Shown here one piece after another: positions 1 to 37,800 of a DNA stretch of 64,000 bases (positions are counted from its first letter, which is position 1; every line of letters starts with the position of its first letter). The notes beneath the pieces were generated by a model. It had not been told where the DNA came from, did not search any database, and saw only the letters and a program-made list of their open reading frames with translations. The DNA comes from Symbiodinium kawagutii (taxonomy: Eukaryota; Sar; Dinophyceae; Suessiales; Symbiodiniaceae). The position numbers were made by a program, and so were the translations under genes. The stretch is taken from assembly GCA_009767595.1 (NCBI GenBank), contig VSDK01018320.1, positions 195,560-259,559 on the forward strand, given 5' to 3'.

Positions 1-60
1 CAGATTCCCTCGTGTCAAGATGTACACCTGGTTGTGGAATCAAACACACATTATCAAAAT

Positions 61-430
61 ATCTGGTACTGCATGCTGACATGAACCAACCAGCCAGTAA
101 CAACCGTTACACCATCTCAAACCCATGAAACTCGCATAAACCATCATTTGGCATCATCATACGTAGCCATGGGACATCATTGTGAACCTTGTTTTCGCCA
201 TCATCTAGCAACAATAAACAATCGTTAGCTAGAATTAAGCCAACCATTGACAACCATTGAGCCATCATTCGTCACAACTGGTACCAACCATCACAATTAA
301 ACCACCAATTCGTCATCATTTAGCCATGATTAACCACCATGAACCATCATCAACCACAGAAAATTCCGTGGTCCATGGTCATTAACCATAGAAAATCCAT
401 GAAAATCCGATGATTTACACCCTGTGATGC
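61..430. other. Gene-less stretch, CCATCA-type sequence
   Basis: Degenerate CCATCATTAACCATCA repeats. No exon seen. Confidence 0.7.
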
Positions 431-454
431 CCCAGAAAAAAATTCACACAAGCC

Positions 455-540
455 ATCGCTCGCGCCTGTGGCTGGGGTGGGCTACCTGGACACCGCGCGG
501 CATGCCAGGCCTCGACAGAACAGTTTGGCTGCAAGCAGGT
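455..540 (-). other. Exon-like GC-rich island
   Basis: A GC-rich block flanked on the left by CCATCA-type and on the right by TGGTTAATG-type sequence, as around the called exons. The minus strand has ttgcag and gtcgag|GCC acceptors and CCAG|GTAGCC. It could be an extra 3' exon of the kinase or part of another gene; frame not determined. Confidence 0.35.
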
Positions 541-1490
541 GGGTTTTAACTAATACTAATGTTAATGGTAGGTAGTGATTATAAATGAATGATAGGTAAT
601 GATAGGAAATCATTGGCATTAAATGATGTTGGTTTTAACTAATGTTAATGACTATCAATGGCGATTAATGTAACCTGATAGCTAAATGGTAATTACTATA
701 AATGCTAGTGGTTAAATGGTAGTTTAATTTAACTAGTGTCAAATGATTGATGTTAGGTAGTGGTTAAATCCAAATATTAGTGTTTTATAACAGGTTAGTA
801 TAAATGGTTTTAACTAGCGTCAATGATGATTAATGCTTGCTTAGCGATGCTTGATAATGATTAATGATAGGTAGTGTTTAAATCACGGCTTCTAGTTCCA
901 TTGTAGTAGGTAACCAGCTGGTTTCTACCATTGCTGTTTGGGGCTTGTTTCCCAACAGAATCATCATGGTAGCTGGAAGCATAGGGTTACTGATCAAAAA
1001 GCGTTTGACGACAATTTTTGCTCATTAATCAGAACGAACTGGTTGTTTGGCTCTTGATGCAACTAATATCAAATCATGTTGACTAGTGATGGCTAATTGG
1101 TGCTAACCATCGACAACCAGTACTCGCCATCATTGTCCGGTATTGCCCCCGAATAGTTGCTACGATTGACTTGCCAAATGAATATGTTTCTCGATAGATA
1201 TCTTGAAACACTCCGTGGCTTTTTGCTGAATACTTTTTGGCTGTCAATGACAAAATCTGAAGCTCTTGTTAGATGAGATATGAAGATAGACGTTCGCACG
1301 TCGCACGCTTCCTGATATGCAAGTTTCCGAAACTCTCCTACTACGGTCCTGTCCATGCCATCAAAACAGGGTGCAACCTTGAAGTTGCCAGGTAACCTCG
1401 GCAGCCACCAAACATTGAGACATCCCAGAATTAGTTGGTATGCCATGCGGATCAAAACCGATGGTATCCTGAACTAGCGTAATTGGGAAA
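541..1490. other. Gene-less stretch, TGGTTAATG-type sequence
   Basis: TGGTTAATGATGG-type repeats to ~890, then undistinguished sequence. Short open frames here (for example 1093-1455 minus) lack splice or composition support. Confidence 0.6.
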
Positions 1491-1562
1491 GGATGGATGT
1501 TGGATGGATGTTGGATGGATGTTGGATGGATGTTGGATGGATGTTGGATGGATGTTGGATGG
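1491..1562. repeat. 11-bp tandem repeat
   Basis: About 6.5 copies of GGATGGATGTT, 47 bp beyond the kinase stop codon. It produces artificial open frames in several phases. Confidence 0.9.
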
Positions 1563-1608
1563 ACAACCATCAAACCAGAACTTCAGGTGTCCTATGCGGC
1601 ACTTTCCG

Positions 1609-25775
<24,167 letters not shown>

Positions 25776-27547
25776 CTACTTGGTAGGTGGCAAGTGGCTG
25801 TCTCGCTGACAGGCTTTAAAAATGATGTTGCCCCAGTCGGTTCCTATGCACAGTCGATCCACATGTAGTGGAAAGAGACGCTGCTGAACAAGGCTGCAGA
25901 AGCAGCAAGTTTTTGCATTCGAAAGAAAAACAAAGGTAGTGAAATATGTTGAACCAAAAGACCATTCTGATACTGAAAGTATGTCCGAAACCTGGTTACT
26001 CCAAAAGAATCATGCTTAAGCTGGAGTTATTAGTAAAAATAATCCCACACCAAGACCTCTCACATCCAGAAGACAAGCCGACGATGCTGCTATGCGAGCA
26101 GTCTCATGCTGCTTCACCCCGAATCCTGGGGCAAAGGCACCCAATGCCTGTAGGTGGGGGGTGACCAAACTCCACAAGAAGTGTTTTATTTAGAATAGAA
26201 GGGAAATCCAAAGGTTTGGGGGGTGCTTCTTTGTGAAATATTAGTTTACCTCGGACTATCGCGCCACAAAGTACAGTCACGATAACAAATAACAATGGAA
26301 CTTCCTGTTTATTTGAAACATTGATCCCTGGCAAAAATATCTCGGAATTGGTTGATCGTCCCATGGATGGAAACACAACTTGAAACCACTGACCAAATAC
26401 CCTGCAGTAGTCTAACATACCAGTAGCAATGGATAATCCACCATCTGTAGGGTACTCTTGGCAACGGTCATTTTCCACGGCTATGTAAGATCACCGCAGT
26501 GTAGTAGCCTAAAGAGTGATACTGTTGGGATAGCGGTTGGGACGTTCTCAACAGTGTTTGTTTTGGGGGGCCGGTTTGACCCCCTCATCATTCGCTCAAT
26601 CAGCTCTCAACCTCTCTACACCAAATCAAATAAGCAAGGCTGACTGTTGTCAAGGCTGGTTGTCACTTTGTTATCCAGCTGATTGCCAGGGCTATTAAGG
26701 CTGGTTTGGCCTGACACCTTGTCACTTTGAATACCATAACCATGAGCCATTTACGGGGTGCAATTCAATCAACCATGCGTAGATCCAGTTATTTAGTGTT
26801 TAGTCAAGATCTCATAATTTTAAAGAAAAATCACATAATTTCAAAGAAAAAATTATGGTCTACATCCCACATAAACATAAACACACACAGCTAGCAAGCA
26901 TCTGGCTGGTGCTTGTCCCCCTAGCAGGGCATTCTTGTCAAACAAAATGCCCAACAAAGAAGACTATCTTAGCAGGTATTGCAAATGCAGGTCGCTGAAC
27001 TCACCCCTATAACACTGGAAATGATGCACATCCAAGTAGAGAGCGGGAGAATCTTTGAGCTATTCCAACCCACCTTGGGAACATTGGTTTCAGTCCCAGG
27101 CTTTAGAAACGCACCTCAAAAGTCGCCTGGATTGGCAAATGGTGATCATCTGCTACCAAGTATTGCAACCAACAGCAGTGATTCTGAACGAGGGTTTTCA
27201 TGCTCATCTGATACCCCATCCCCTCGTTGGGGTGAGGAGGGATGTTGGGTTCATGGTGAACCTCACAATGGGCTGTTGGAATTGGGCGGTGGCATCTGCC
27301 GAGACACTTCTTAAAGACGGCCTCACGATTGTTCCACATGTCAACCACCTCGCCGTGGCGGCATCGTGGGGGGTTCACACCACCTTTCAATGCCGTAGCA
27401 ATAAGCAACTGTAAACAACAAAAACTGCTTGTAAATTCTCAACGAGGTGCAACTTCGTGTTATCTTTGTGTTGTTTTTCCAATGACCCAACATCCCAAGA
27501 TTGAACTCAACAGGCCAACTTTCCCTGACTCAACAGTCCATGGTACT

Positions 27548-27640
27548 CTGGTTGGTGGTTTCACCCCCTATGAAAAATATCAGTCAACCAACCATGCGTT
27601 AATCATTACTAGGGAAAATCAGCAAAATGTCAAAAACTTC
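27548..27640. repeat. Family A element, right end degraded
   Basis: CTGGTTGGTGGTTTCACCCC at the left; the interior is intact, but the right inverted repeat is unrecognisable. Confidence 0.6.
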
Positions 27641-28415
27641 GAGTGGCTCATCCCAGTCGATGACATCGGTCATCCATTGGTGACACGACTTGCCGTACCT
27701 CACGGGGCGAGGTCAATCCCATGCGCCTCCTGCCAACCCTGAGCCGTCAAGGACGCATTGGTATCCAAAGACCTTGGAGGCAGAGCCATGGCAGTGTGGA
27801 GTTCGGTTAAAAAACAAGTGATCAATTGATCCAATATACAGCCTTCAATTTCCAATTGACCAACTGGGTTGTATGCCAATCTACTGATCAAAAAAAATGA
27901 TCAGATGGCAAATGTCAAATTTGCAACTGATCGGCCAAGTGAAAAATGATAATGATCATCACGCGTCAAGCAACAAGAAGCAACAATAGCAAGCATCAAG
28001 CAGCAACAAGCGACAATAACTATTTGCTGCGTACTCTAACGAACAGGCAAGAACCATTCACCCCGGAGTAGCAAATCTCGCCCAGCAAGCTGCAAGTCAA
28101 GGCCTTGATTTTCGCCGAGCAGTGAATGAATTGACGCCCTTCTGAAAAATATGTGAAAGTCATTAACCATCATCCCACCATATCCCAAGCTATTTCAATG
28201 ATAGTGGTGGCTGCTCGTAGCTGGCTACTTTGTAACGGTTTTCAACCATTGGCGGAAGATCATACCGCCATGTTGCGAGTTGATAGTGCTGCCGTGCTAC
28301 CAATTGATTGCTGACTGGCTGCTGGTTTGTCATCAGTTATATCTATGGGGGAGGACAATAGGAGATGATAACCAACAATAGGGTATAATATAATGATATA
28401 ATGCTTGATTATGCT

Positions 28416-28511
28416 GATGGTTGGTGGTTGAACCACCACCCCTCTCGAAATGACATGCTCATAGTGCCATGTCATTGGGGGAAACACTTAAAATGTCAAT
28501 CAAACCACCAG
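28416..28511. repeat. Family A element
   Basis: ATGGTTGGTGGTTGAACCACC to CAATCAAACCACCAG; the interior is diverged. Confidence 0.6.
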
Positions 28512-28743
28512 AAATGGTAATTGTTTCTGGTTGTTTAGCCAGTATTGTTGGTTATATTTGGTTCTCACCTATTATAAACCATTGTTAACCCCTATCAACG
28601 TTTCATCAACCATCAACCATCATTCACCATTATCAATTAACCACGATGAGCCATCAGAAAAACACCATCTATGAACATTTCTGGTTGTAAACCACTATAA
28701 AGCACTGGTTCAACCAGTTTTCTTAGCCATGAGAGTCAACCCA

Positions 28744-28851
28744 TCAACCAGTGGACTGCCCCGCCTTCAACCATGGCAGACCGCTGGGGTTCCCCGGCAG
28801 GTAGCGGTAGATCACCTCGCTGGGCCCGAAGTAGCCCATGGACTGGGTCGC
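28744..28851 (-). CDS. Probable terminal exon of the EF-hand gene
   Basis: Reads ATQSMGYFGPSEVIYRYLPG then NPSGLPWLKAGQSTG and TGA at 28744-28746. Acceptor cgtcccgcag|G. The plus strand also shows good sites here (ggcag|GTAGCGG ... GAAG|GTGAGT), so strand is not fully certain. Confidence 0.55.
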   Translation of the reverse strand, partial: ATQSMGYFGPSEVIYRYLPGNPSGLPWLKAGQSTG

Positions 28852-31800
28852 CTGCGGGACGGGGGATCTGAAGGTGAGTTGTTCGGATGGCTGATATGCT
28901 GAGCACTGGATGGCCTGAGGTACGTTTTACTAGTTCACTAGATTTTTAGATGGTTTACAATGGTTAAGAATGGTTTAGAGTGGTTTTATCTAATGGTTTT
29001 GTTAGTTGTCTATAATGGCGAAGAATGGTTTATAATGGTTGAGAATGATTCATGACTGCTTGGTGGTTGATCAATAGTTCAGGGTAGGGGAAAACTATGG
29101 GATATGGTTGCTGGATGGCTTCTCAAGCATGTCTGAGACTGATCCTCCAACCACAACCACAGTGCCATGAACTGGAAGCAGGGACCGGGGATGTCATGGA
29201 TATGTTCACTGGGTTAGCATTAATGATCATAACGAATTAGCATCAATGATCATATGATAACGATATGATATATGATATATGAACATATTAATATGATCAT
29301 TAATGCCAACCTGACATATAAAGGATTCTTGATGATAACGAATCATCATTCACCATCATGCTTAAGCACATCACCAATCATCAACCACTACATTCCCATC
29401 TCGTTCACTGGCTTAGTATCCCTAATAGTCAATTATGAGCCATCATCATTAAGCATCATTCTTCATGTCAACCATCATATACATGATCAATCACTACTAT
29501 TAACCAGTTCTATCCCTTATAGCATTGAAACACCATTCTGGGAACTGGATGCACTCAACCCTAAAAAAGCTCACCTGGCTTACTGCCTCAGTATCCCTTC
29601 CAGCCAAGCATCCTCACCCCACAGGACCCGTCGTGCACCCGACGCCCGTGCGCCGCATGCGCCTTCTGCCACTCCTCGAAGTCCACGGCGTTGCTGCCGT
29701 CCTTGTCCAACAGCGCATGGGCAACCTGCCGATCCCCACCCGTGGATGCCCGGGGGGGATGACCTGGCTTACTGCCTCAGTATCCCTTCCAGCCAAGCAT
29801 CCTCACCCCACAGGACCCGTCGTGCACCCGACGCCCGTGCGCCGCATGCGCCTTCTGCCACTCCTCGAAGTCCACGGCGTTGCTGCCGTCCTTGTCCAAC
29901 AGCGCATGGCCACCCTGCCGATCCCCACCCGTGGATGCCCGGGGGAGATGGTAGCTACGAGCGGTGGGCATCCAACCAGGTCCAAGCGGCTAGTGGTTAT
30001 AAGGTGCGCCTCATTGAACTACCAGGAGTGTAGGGTACAAGTTGGTAGTTCAGTACCCTATCACTGGGAGTTGAGTTGGTTTATTTGCCGAAGTTAACTA
30101 GGGTGATTTCTACCACTTATTATAGGGGTTGCACGGTAGCCCAACTTCAAACTGCTGGGGGCCCACCTGTATGGGATCAACCTGGCATTATTCAAATCTG
30201 TAGTTGATGAACAATTAGGATAAGTCTGGGGATAAGTCTGCCATCAATCAACCCGGCACTGTTCAAATCTGTAATCGGTGAATAAGACTTAGAAAAGGAG
30301 CCGGTTGCTGGCTCCAACTGCACTTAGAAGGTGTCAAAACCAACTTAGAAAGTTTTCGAATTCCAATATGGAATTTTCAAGACTCGCCAGCGGGCACTGC
30401 CCCCAGTCGGCTGCAAATGGCAAAAAAATGAAATTATCAAGAATAATGGGGTATGTATGTGGGTACAAATTGTCTAGACGCTGGAAATGACTGGGATACG
30501 GAATAGGTGAATCAGCGTAGAGCGAGGAACACGTGCCAGTATATTGGTACATCTTATGTTTAACCAATATACTTATATATAATACGTACGTCACGTACAT
30601 CGTGTACAGTATACCCTGTCTGCTCATGAGTGTAGGTGTTTGTCGGAGGTCCAGGCCTCTAGCGCCGAAATGACTGCGGAGTGGATGGTACAAGCTCGAG
30701 TGAAAGGAATTGGGAGACTTGCAAGGTGGGACCCCCAAAAGTGATAAGTTGATTAATAAGCCAGTTAACTATAGTTATATCTACAACTGGTAGTTACCCT
30801 AGTTATAACCCAAGTTAGCTAACGTTTAGGGGGCCCAGCTTGTGCTTCTGTTTCTGTCTCTGTCAAGATATATTCCTGTGGTTTTTCGTTATCCCCTGTC
30901 ACCAACTATGACTAGTCACAATTGGCCATGGTTGACCCTTGCCAACGCCTATTGACCAGGATTAATTAACAACCTTTTTTTGGCCGCGTTGTACATGATT
31001 AGGCATCATCATTTCTCAGAATCAAGCATGATTAACAAATTAAATCAACCATGAACCATCACTATTCAACCATCATTATCATCAATCACTGCATTCCCAT
31101 CTCGTTCACTGGCTTAGTATCCCTTGTAGTCAACCATCATCATTCACCATCATCAATTCTGTCAACCAACATAAACATGATATAACATGATCAGCCATTA
31201 TTGATTAGTTATAACTCAAGCAATCAGTTCTATCCCCACGTCAGCCATTGTCAACCACGGTTCCACCCAACCCCGGTCGGTTCACCAACCCCGGTCCGAC
31301 CGGGGCGCCTCAATGCTTCCGAAGGTGTAGTCCACGTGCCTCGAATCGAGGGCGGATTGATGGTGTATGGTGGCCATGACGTGGTTGCTAATATGCTTAT
31401 ATAATGGTTATGTAATGATCAATAATGGTGACCCAGTTAATAACGGTTATACAATGGTTAATAACGGTTATACAATGGTTAATAATGCTTATGTATTATA
31501 TACATGGTTATGTTAGTATACTGGTTGTATCATGGTTAATTAATAATGGTCAATTACAGTTAATGGAACTAATATCATGTTTGATAATGGTACTTCAAAA
31601 TAATGGAAAATGCTAGTAATATAATTGATAGTATGGAAGTGCTAATGATGGTAGACAATGGTTCTATCATGGTTGTCAGTCATTACTGGTTGATAATGCT
31701 GAATAATGATTGATAATCGTTATTATCATGGTTCATCTGGGTTGTGTAATGGTGATCAAGAATGACAACAATGGCTAATACTGATTAACAATGGCTCACA

Positions 31801-34800
31801 AATTGCCAATAGATCCACATTAGTGCAGATACTGAACTTTTCAGCCTACTGATCATCTTAAATGGCAATGACCAGCTGCTAGAACCACTACGAAGATATG
31901 CCATGATGGTTCGCTTTCATTATCAAGAAGTGCTTGATGATAGTAATCAAATGGCTATGAAACATGATACTTACTATGAACTGTTTCACAGTCGCTCATA
32001 GCTCTTGGAAGAATATTACTACAATTTCTGGAAACATAAAATATGCTGATAATCTTATTGTCTAACAAATACTCGGTGGTTTTGTTACTGCCAATGATTC
32101 AAGCATGATTCATTATATATTGATGGTACCCAATGCCCATGCTGCTCCCGAATGACATCACGGTTTCAACACCTCTCCATCACTTTAATAATTGCAATAT
32201 GTCTACGGATCATTTCAATCTTAGCATAATCAATCATCATGCGCGTTGGTTTCATCATCTGCATCATCACAGTACTCTATACTAGTTCTTGTTGCTGGAA
32301 TTTGTTAGATAAACATTTGCTATATCTAGCCCTGGCCAATAATTGTTGAACCATGACTGCCCCCAATGACCATCGCAAGTAATGCCATGGCATGCGATCC
32401 CGCACACCCTGGATGCATAGCGACAGCTTGCTATCCTCCTTTCAGCTGGTGGGCCCGAATATCAGCCATGAACAACACAACTAACCACTACTACTTGGTG
32501 GTTTCAATCCCTATGAAAAATATGCTTCTCAACCAACCTTTTCTTAATCATTACTATGGAAAACAAAAAATCTTTGAAACCACCAACCAGACTAATTATT
32601 AGCCAGCTATTACTGTATATATATATATATATATATATACACTAATTATACTCATCATGCCATATCATACCACTAGTTCTACCATTTGTTTCCTACCGTT
32701 TGCTGAACGGCAACTCCTCGTAGCTCCTTACAGGGGCCCTATATCAATGGCCATGGGGATACCCCTGGCTCCTGAGCTCCCTCTCAAGCACCAGATTTCG
32801 CGGCAAAAACCATCTCTGGGTTCGCTGCTGTAAGAGCTCCAGAATCGTCAGCTGCAATTCCTGGCTCCGCTGCGGCTTCCCATGTGACACTTGCTACGAG
32901 CCATCAGTAAGCACCATGGGCCCCTGAGGGCCCCTAAAAAAGGTAGGTTTTTACCCTCCCAAATATGGGTTATAATTGTAAACATGAATTTGGGGGGGCC
33001 AAGGGCATTAGGTCATTGTTTGTCACGAGGATTCGTACTGGTGAGTGACGGTTTATCAGGGGAATGAGTTGCATTGCTGAATGATGGCGAATGATGTCAA
33101 TTGATGTCTATTTAATGGTGGGTATTAACACATACTGCGAAAATCTGCTAAATAATCCTTGAAATTGATTGGTACTGTCTTGTAGTGGTCCGCACGTGCT
33201 TGATGAGTTGGTAGTTGCTTCATTAATGATTGGCCAATGACGATTCGCAGCTGGTCATTGGTCAGTAGCATAATAGCTGGTTGATGGTTGACAGTAGTGA
33301 ATCACTGCTTGTGATTTGTTCACAAGTGCTTGATCAGTGCGAAATATGGCAATTTCCGTCGGTCTTCATAGCAGTCTCATTGTTGGGGTCTGCTGGAGGG
33401 TTGAAGCTAAAGGGTTCCTAAGCTAAAGGGTTCCTAAGACGAACAGGACTTTGCAGATACAGTAGCACCATGTATAGTCCATATGGAATATGTATGTGGC
33501 GAATTACTAAGTAAGATACAGTACCTGTCCCGAACCAATTTCGGGAGGATCCGTTTTTCACACAACACATACCCATCATGCAAGTATGCATATACACGCA
33601 CATATAATAAGAAGCAACTGTGTAGCATGCATACAATTTGATAATCAGCATATACGTAATTGCAATAGAAAAAACCTCTGTGATTCGTGCATTAGATATA
33701 GATTCAACATGATTTCATCACCACCTTCGCAGCTGGCTGTGGGTCAAAACCCTTAGTCCCCCTGGTTCCCCTATCATTAACCATTGGTTTCCTTGTTATT
33801 GTTGGTTATTAACCCCCATGAAATTGGTTGGTTAACTGGTTGAGCCATAGCCATATATAGCTGGTATATCCCTATAGTTGCTAGTTGTTATCCCCTATTA
33901 TTAACCATTGACCAGCTAGAAATCACCATTGGTTGATTAATTTTGTTGGTTAACTGCTTGACCCAACGCGCCATGTTTGAGTCGTCCTTCCAGCCACGTT
34001 TCGCGCAGACGTTTCGCAACGCCTGTCCTGCAGCAAGCCATTCATCACCTGCCACTCTTCGTAGGTGATTGAGCCTGGAGGTGCCCATCTCATCAGCATG
34101 GCGGTGCTGAATGTAGTTGGACTCACCCCATGAGTCTATGGGATTTTATGGTGGTTAATATGATGGATAATACCTAACAATAATGGTAAATAGTGACTAA
34201 CAATGATGGATAATAACGAATCTATGGGATTTTGTGATGGTTAATAGTGACTTAATGATGGATAATAATTTAACTAGCAATAATTAGGGTGAAGAAATCC
34301 GCAGAACTTTAAACTCCATGGTATGCTCAACGGTATGCACCAGGATTTGATCGAACCAGTACCAACCAAGCAGCTGTGCCTCCCCACGAGCCAACCTCAG
34401 CTCAACACAGCGGCAGGAGCCGCACCTCCTCCGTCTGGATCCAAATATCTGAAGATCTGCACGGCTTTCTCGGGATCTTGGAACCTCGCGCCACGGCGCC
34501 AGCGATGGCCATCCGTGCGGTGCGAGACCACGGGCCCGGGGTCATGGCAAGCGGTGCTGAGAAGCTGAGAGATGCTGAGACGATCAACCGTACTGGTTGA
34601 AAATAGTGAAAATGACACACATTTGATGGTTGATGATCTTTGATGATGGTTAATCAGTTAATGATGGCTAAGTTTAGTGGTCCAACAGTGATGGTAAATG
34701 ATAATCAACCATGCGTCATAGGTGTTCATGATACGGGAAATGATGATTATTTTGAATTTCCATGGCAAGTAAAACAGGACAATGCCCAACAGCAATTCAA

Positions 34801-37800
34801 GTATAAAAACTGTACAAGGTAATGTTTCACGATGCTTCCTATTTGATCAAACAAAGCAAGGGTATACAGCAGCCGTTGGCCTGTACCACTAGTTGACCCA
34901 TCGAAATTCATTGCCATTTCTTTGGTATTAAACCATACCCGCCACAAAGCCATCCCCTATCAACCATTTGGTTGATAGATGCAATCAATACCAAAAACCA
35001 ACATCCATTCTTCGCCCATATCAGGGCATAGCTGTAGTTGTCAACGAGACTGTTCACCCATCATGAAAAAAGAGCCAACCGTTCGAACCATGCATACACT
35101 TGCACCCATGGAGGAAGATGTTTATGAGTTTGTATCATTGAGAATGGGTCCAAATAAGCTTTTTGTGATGATACACCCATCAAACAGCATGTGCCAACAC
35201 TTCACCTACACGCCTGTGGGTCAAACCATCCGTGTCTGTTCACATCCCAGAAATGACCAAGCTAGTCCACATGTTGGGATGCGAACTGCCAATATTGATC
35301 CACAACCATGTATAGCTGGTGTACACATATATATATATATACACATATATATATATATAAATCGTATGTCTGCTGGCTGTGATCACCCATTGTCAAACCA
35401 TTTATATACCCAAAATAAAACCATTGTTCAGCACCATACACTAATTGTTATTACATATTTTTATATATCACCCATGGTCACAAACTATTCATCATTGATT
35501 AATCATCATTGACCCGTATCTAGCCATATCAATGATTGACTTGAACATGTCTAATCAATTATTGTCTATTCATCATTAATCATTTTAACCAAATTAATTA
35601 CAAACCATTAAGCATGTTTAACCACATTAATCATTAACAACTAACCCTTTTCTCACCACATTCATCACACTAATTTCCAACCATTAAGCATATTTAACCA
35701 TATAAATCATTCACCATTATAATATATAATATAACCATCAACCATTATTAGCCATGCTTAACCATATTATGGTTGATAATAGTTATAGCTCTTCCATATG
35801 ATCGTTGATTATAATGGTTAATATATTATGGCTATCTAATATCATATAACCATCAAGCATTATTACAACATACGGCTATGGGTCAAAACCCTGTACCCCT
35901 GGTTCCCCATCATTAACCATTGGTTTCCCTATTATTGTTGGTAGAAATCCCCCATTAGTTGGTTGATTAATATTCACCCATAGCCATATTACAAAAGCTC
36001 CGTATTTTATAATCATTCCCCCTATTTTTCACCCATGGTCTGCCTGGAACCCTGGACCTGCCACCAAGAGGCTCGGTCCAACCTAAGTTGGCCACGGCTG
36101 TCTTGAACTCCATCCTGGCCCCAGGGCAGGGCTCAGCGCAGTGCGGCTCAGGAGAGCCCGCCACCCGAAGGAGGGCCAGGGGTTGCCGGCAGAGGCTTGG
36201 AAACAGGGCGAAGATCACTGATTTTTATAGCACCAGAAAGGATTGGCACTCAGTTTTTCACTGGTCCCACACATTTTTTTTCCAAAAGCCACCTGGTTGG
36301 TGGTTGAACCACCCCGTCATGAGAAATATGCGCAAGTCCAATCATTTGTAAATACATTTGGGAAAAAATGTTTGAAACCACCATCCAGCCACAAAATTTG
36401 AGAATCATTGACCATCAACTGTGCACGAGCGATTGTTGAATGTGTCACGAGTTGACATTGTTTCAAGTTGTGCCGAGAAAGGGCAGCGTTTACGATCGTC
36501 CATCATCAAAGATCATGAATAAAACAATGAACAAACCATCAGCTGACAGAACACTTTAAAGATCAACCATTAGATTTGATCATAAACATGTATTTCATCA
36601 TCAACGATCAAAGAGATCGTAACACGAGAAAAGGGATAACATCGAACGATAGCCACCATCGAACGATAGCCACCATCAACTATCATTGGCTGTCTCCATC
36701 ATCAACTCTTTCCTCATCAAAACATAGTTGTTGTTAAAACATATTTGTTTATCATCAACTATATCCTTGAAAACTATCAACCACAATCAACCATCATCAG
36801 GCTCATCGTTGTTAGTGTATTTCAGAATCAATCGTCCAATCCCTACGCTTGGAGGTCGGTCTTGCCGCCAAGGATTAGATTCTGAAAAGGAGCATGGAGG
36901 GAACCAGCCGTGGTTCCAAGGTTCCAGCAAAGGTATACTGATTTTTGTTGGCGTTTGTTTTCCCTATGTTGTCCTCAAACTGATCAGTGTTGCTGGCAGC
37001 GCCATTGTCATTTTTGTTCATATTTCTTAGAATCAACCAGCTGATTTGCTGGAAAAAAGGAAACAACATGAAACAACCATATCCTTGATATCTTTCTCTA
37101 ACCAAAGCCTATGAGAAAAGCAACAACTGCTAAAGACTGAAAAATGCTATGATGATTGTGGTGTCTTCGTTCGTTGCCAATCCCCATGGTATTCTTGTGC
37201 ATTCCAGTTTATTGCTAAGCAATAAAACGTAATACTACTCTTGGAATATTGGTCATCATATACAGTATGGATCCTTCTTGTCGCTTCTGGCAATGCAGGC
37301 GGTCGGAGTGATACACATGTAAACCCCGCGACAATTTGGGCCGGTGAAAAATAGCCAAGCGCCAGGGTCCTCGCCGGATATCGGCCATCTCACCCTTATG
37401 AGGAATCTGAGACCATCCGGCTGTGGGTCAAAACCCCGTACCCCTGGTTCCCCTATCATTAACCATTGTTTTCCCTATTATTGCTGGTTATTAACCCCCA
37501 CTATTGGTTGGTTAATATTGACCCATTGCCATCCCTATTATGGGCAAATGGCATGAGCTCTTGTGATGGCTGACATTTACGGCACCAACGAAGAACTATT
37601 GCTGCTGTTGTTGTTGTTGTTACTGGTGGTGGTGCTGCTGCTGCTGTGGTGTTGGCGGTGGTAACGTTTCTAAGTTCCACCTCTTGAGCTATGGCTGGTT
37701 GCCTATCACCACTGAACCAAGATTCAGGAACATTTCCAAGTAGATGTCCATGAGCCAAATGCAATTCTACTGAAACTATATAATGAAATTGATGTCAAGA

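Larger units (their letters stand above)
29569..29951 (-). repeat. Tandem duplication, 189-bp unit, two copies
   Basis: Two nearly identical 189-bp copies, each one EF-hand exon (108 bp) plus intron (81 bp). They differ at a few bases only. Confidence 0.92.

Noticed and set aside
29272..30097. 253- and 190-codon plus-strand frames at the duplicated segment
   Set aside because: They are the antisense of the duplicated EF-hand exons; the minus strand has the calcium loops and good splice sites.
34979..35512. 177-codon plus-strand frame with protein-like stretches
   Set aside because: Ends in TA repeats, no recognised domain, no clear splice sites, lies in an intron.
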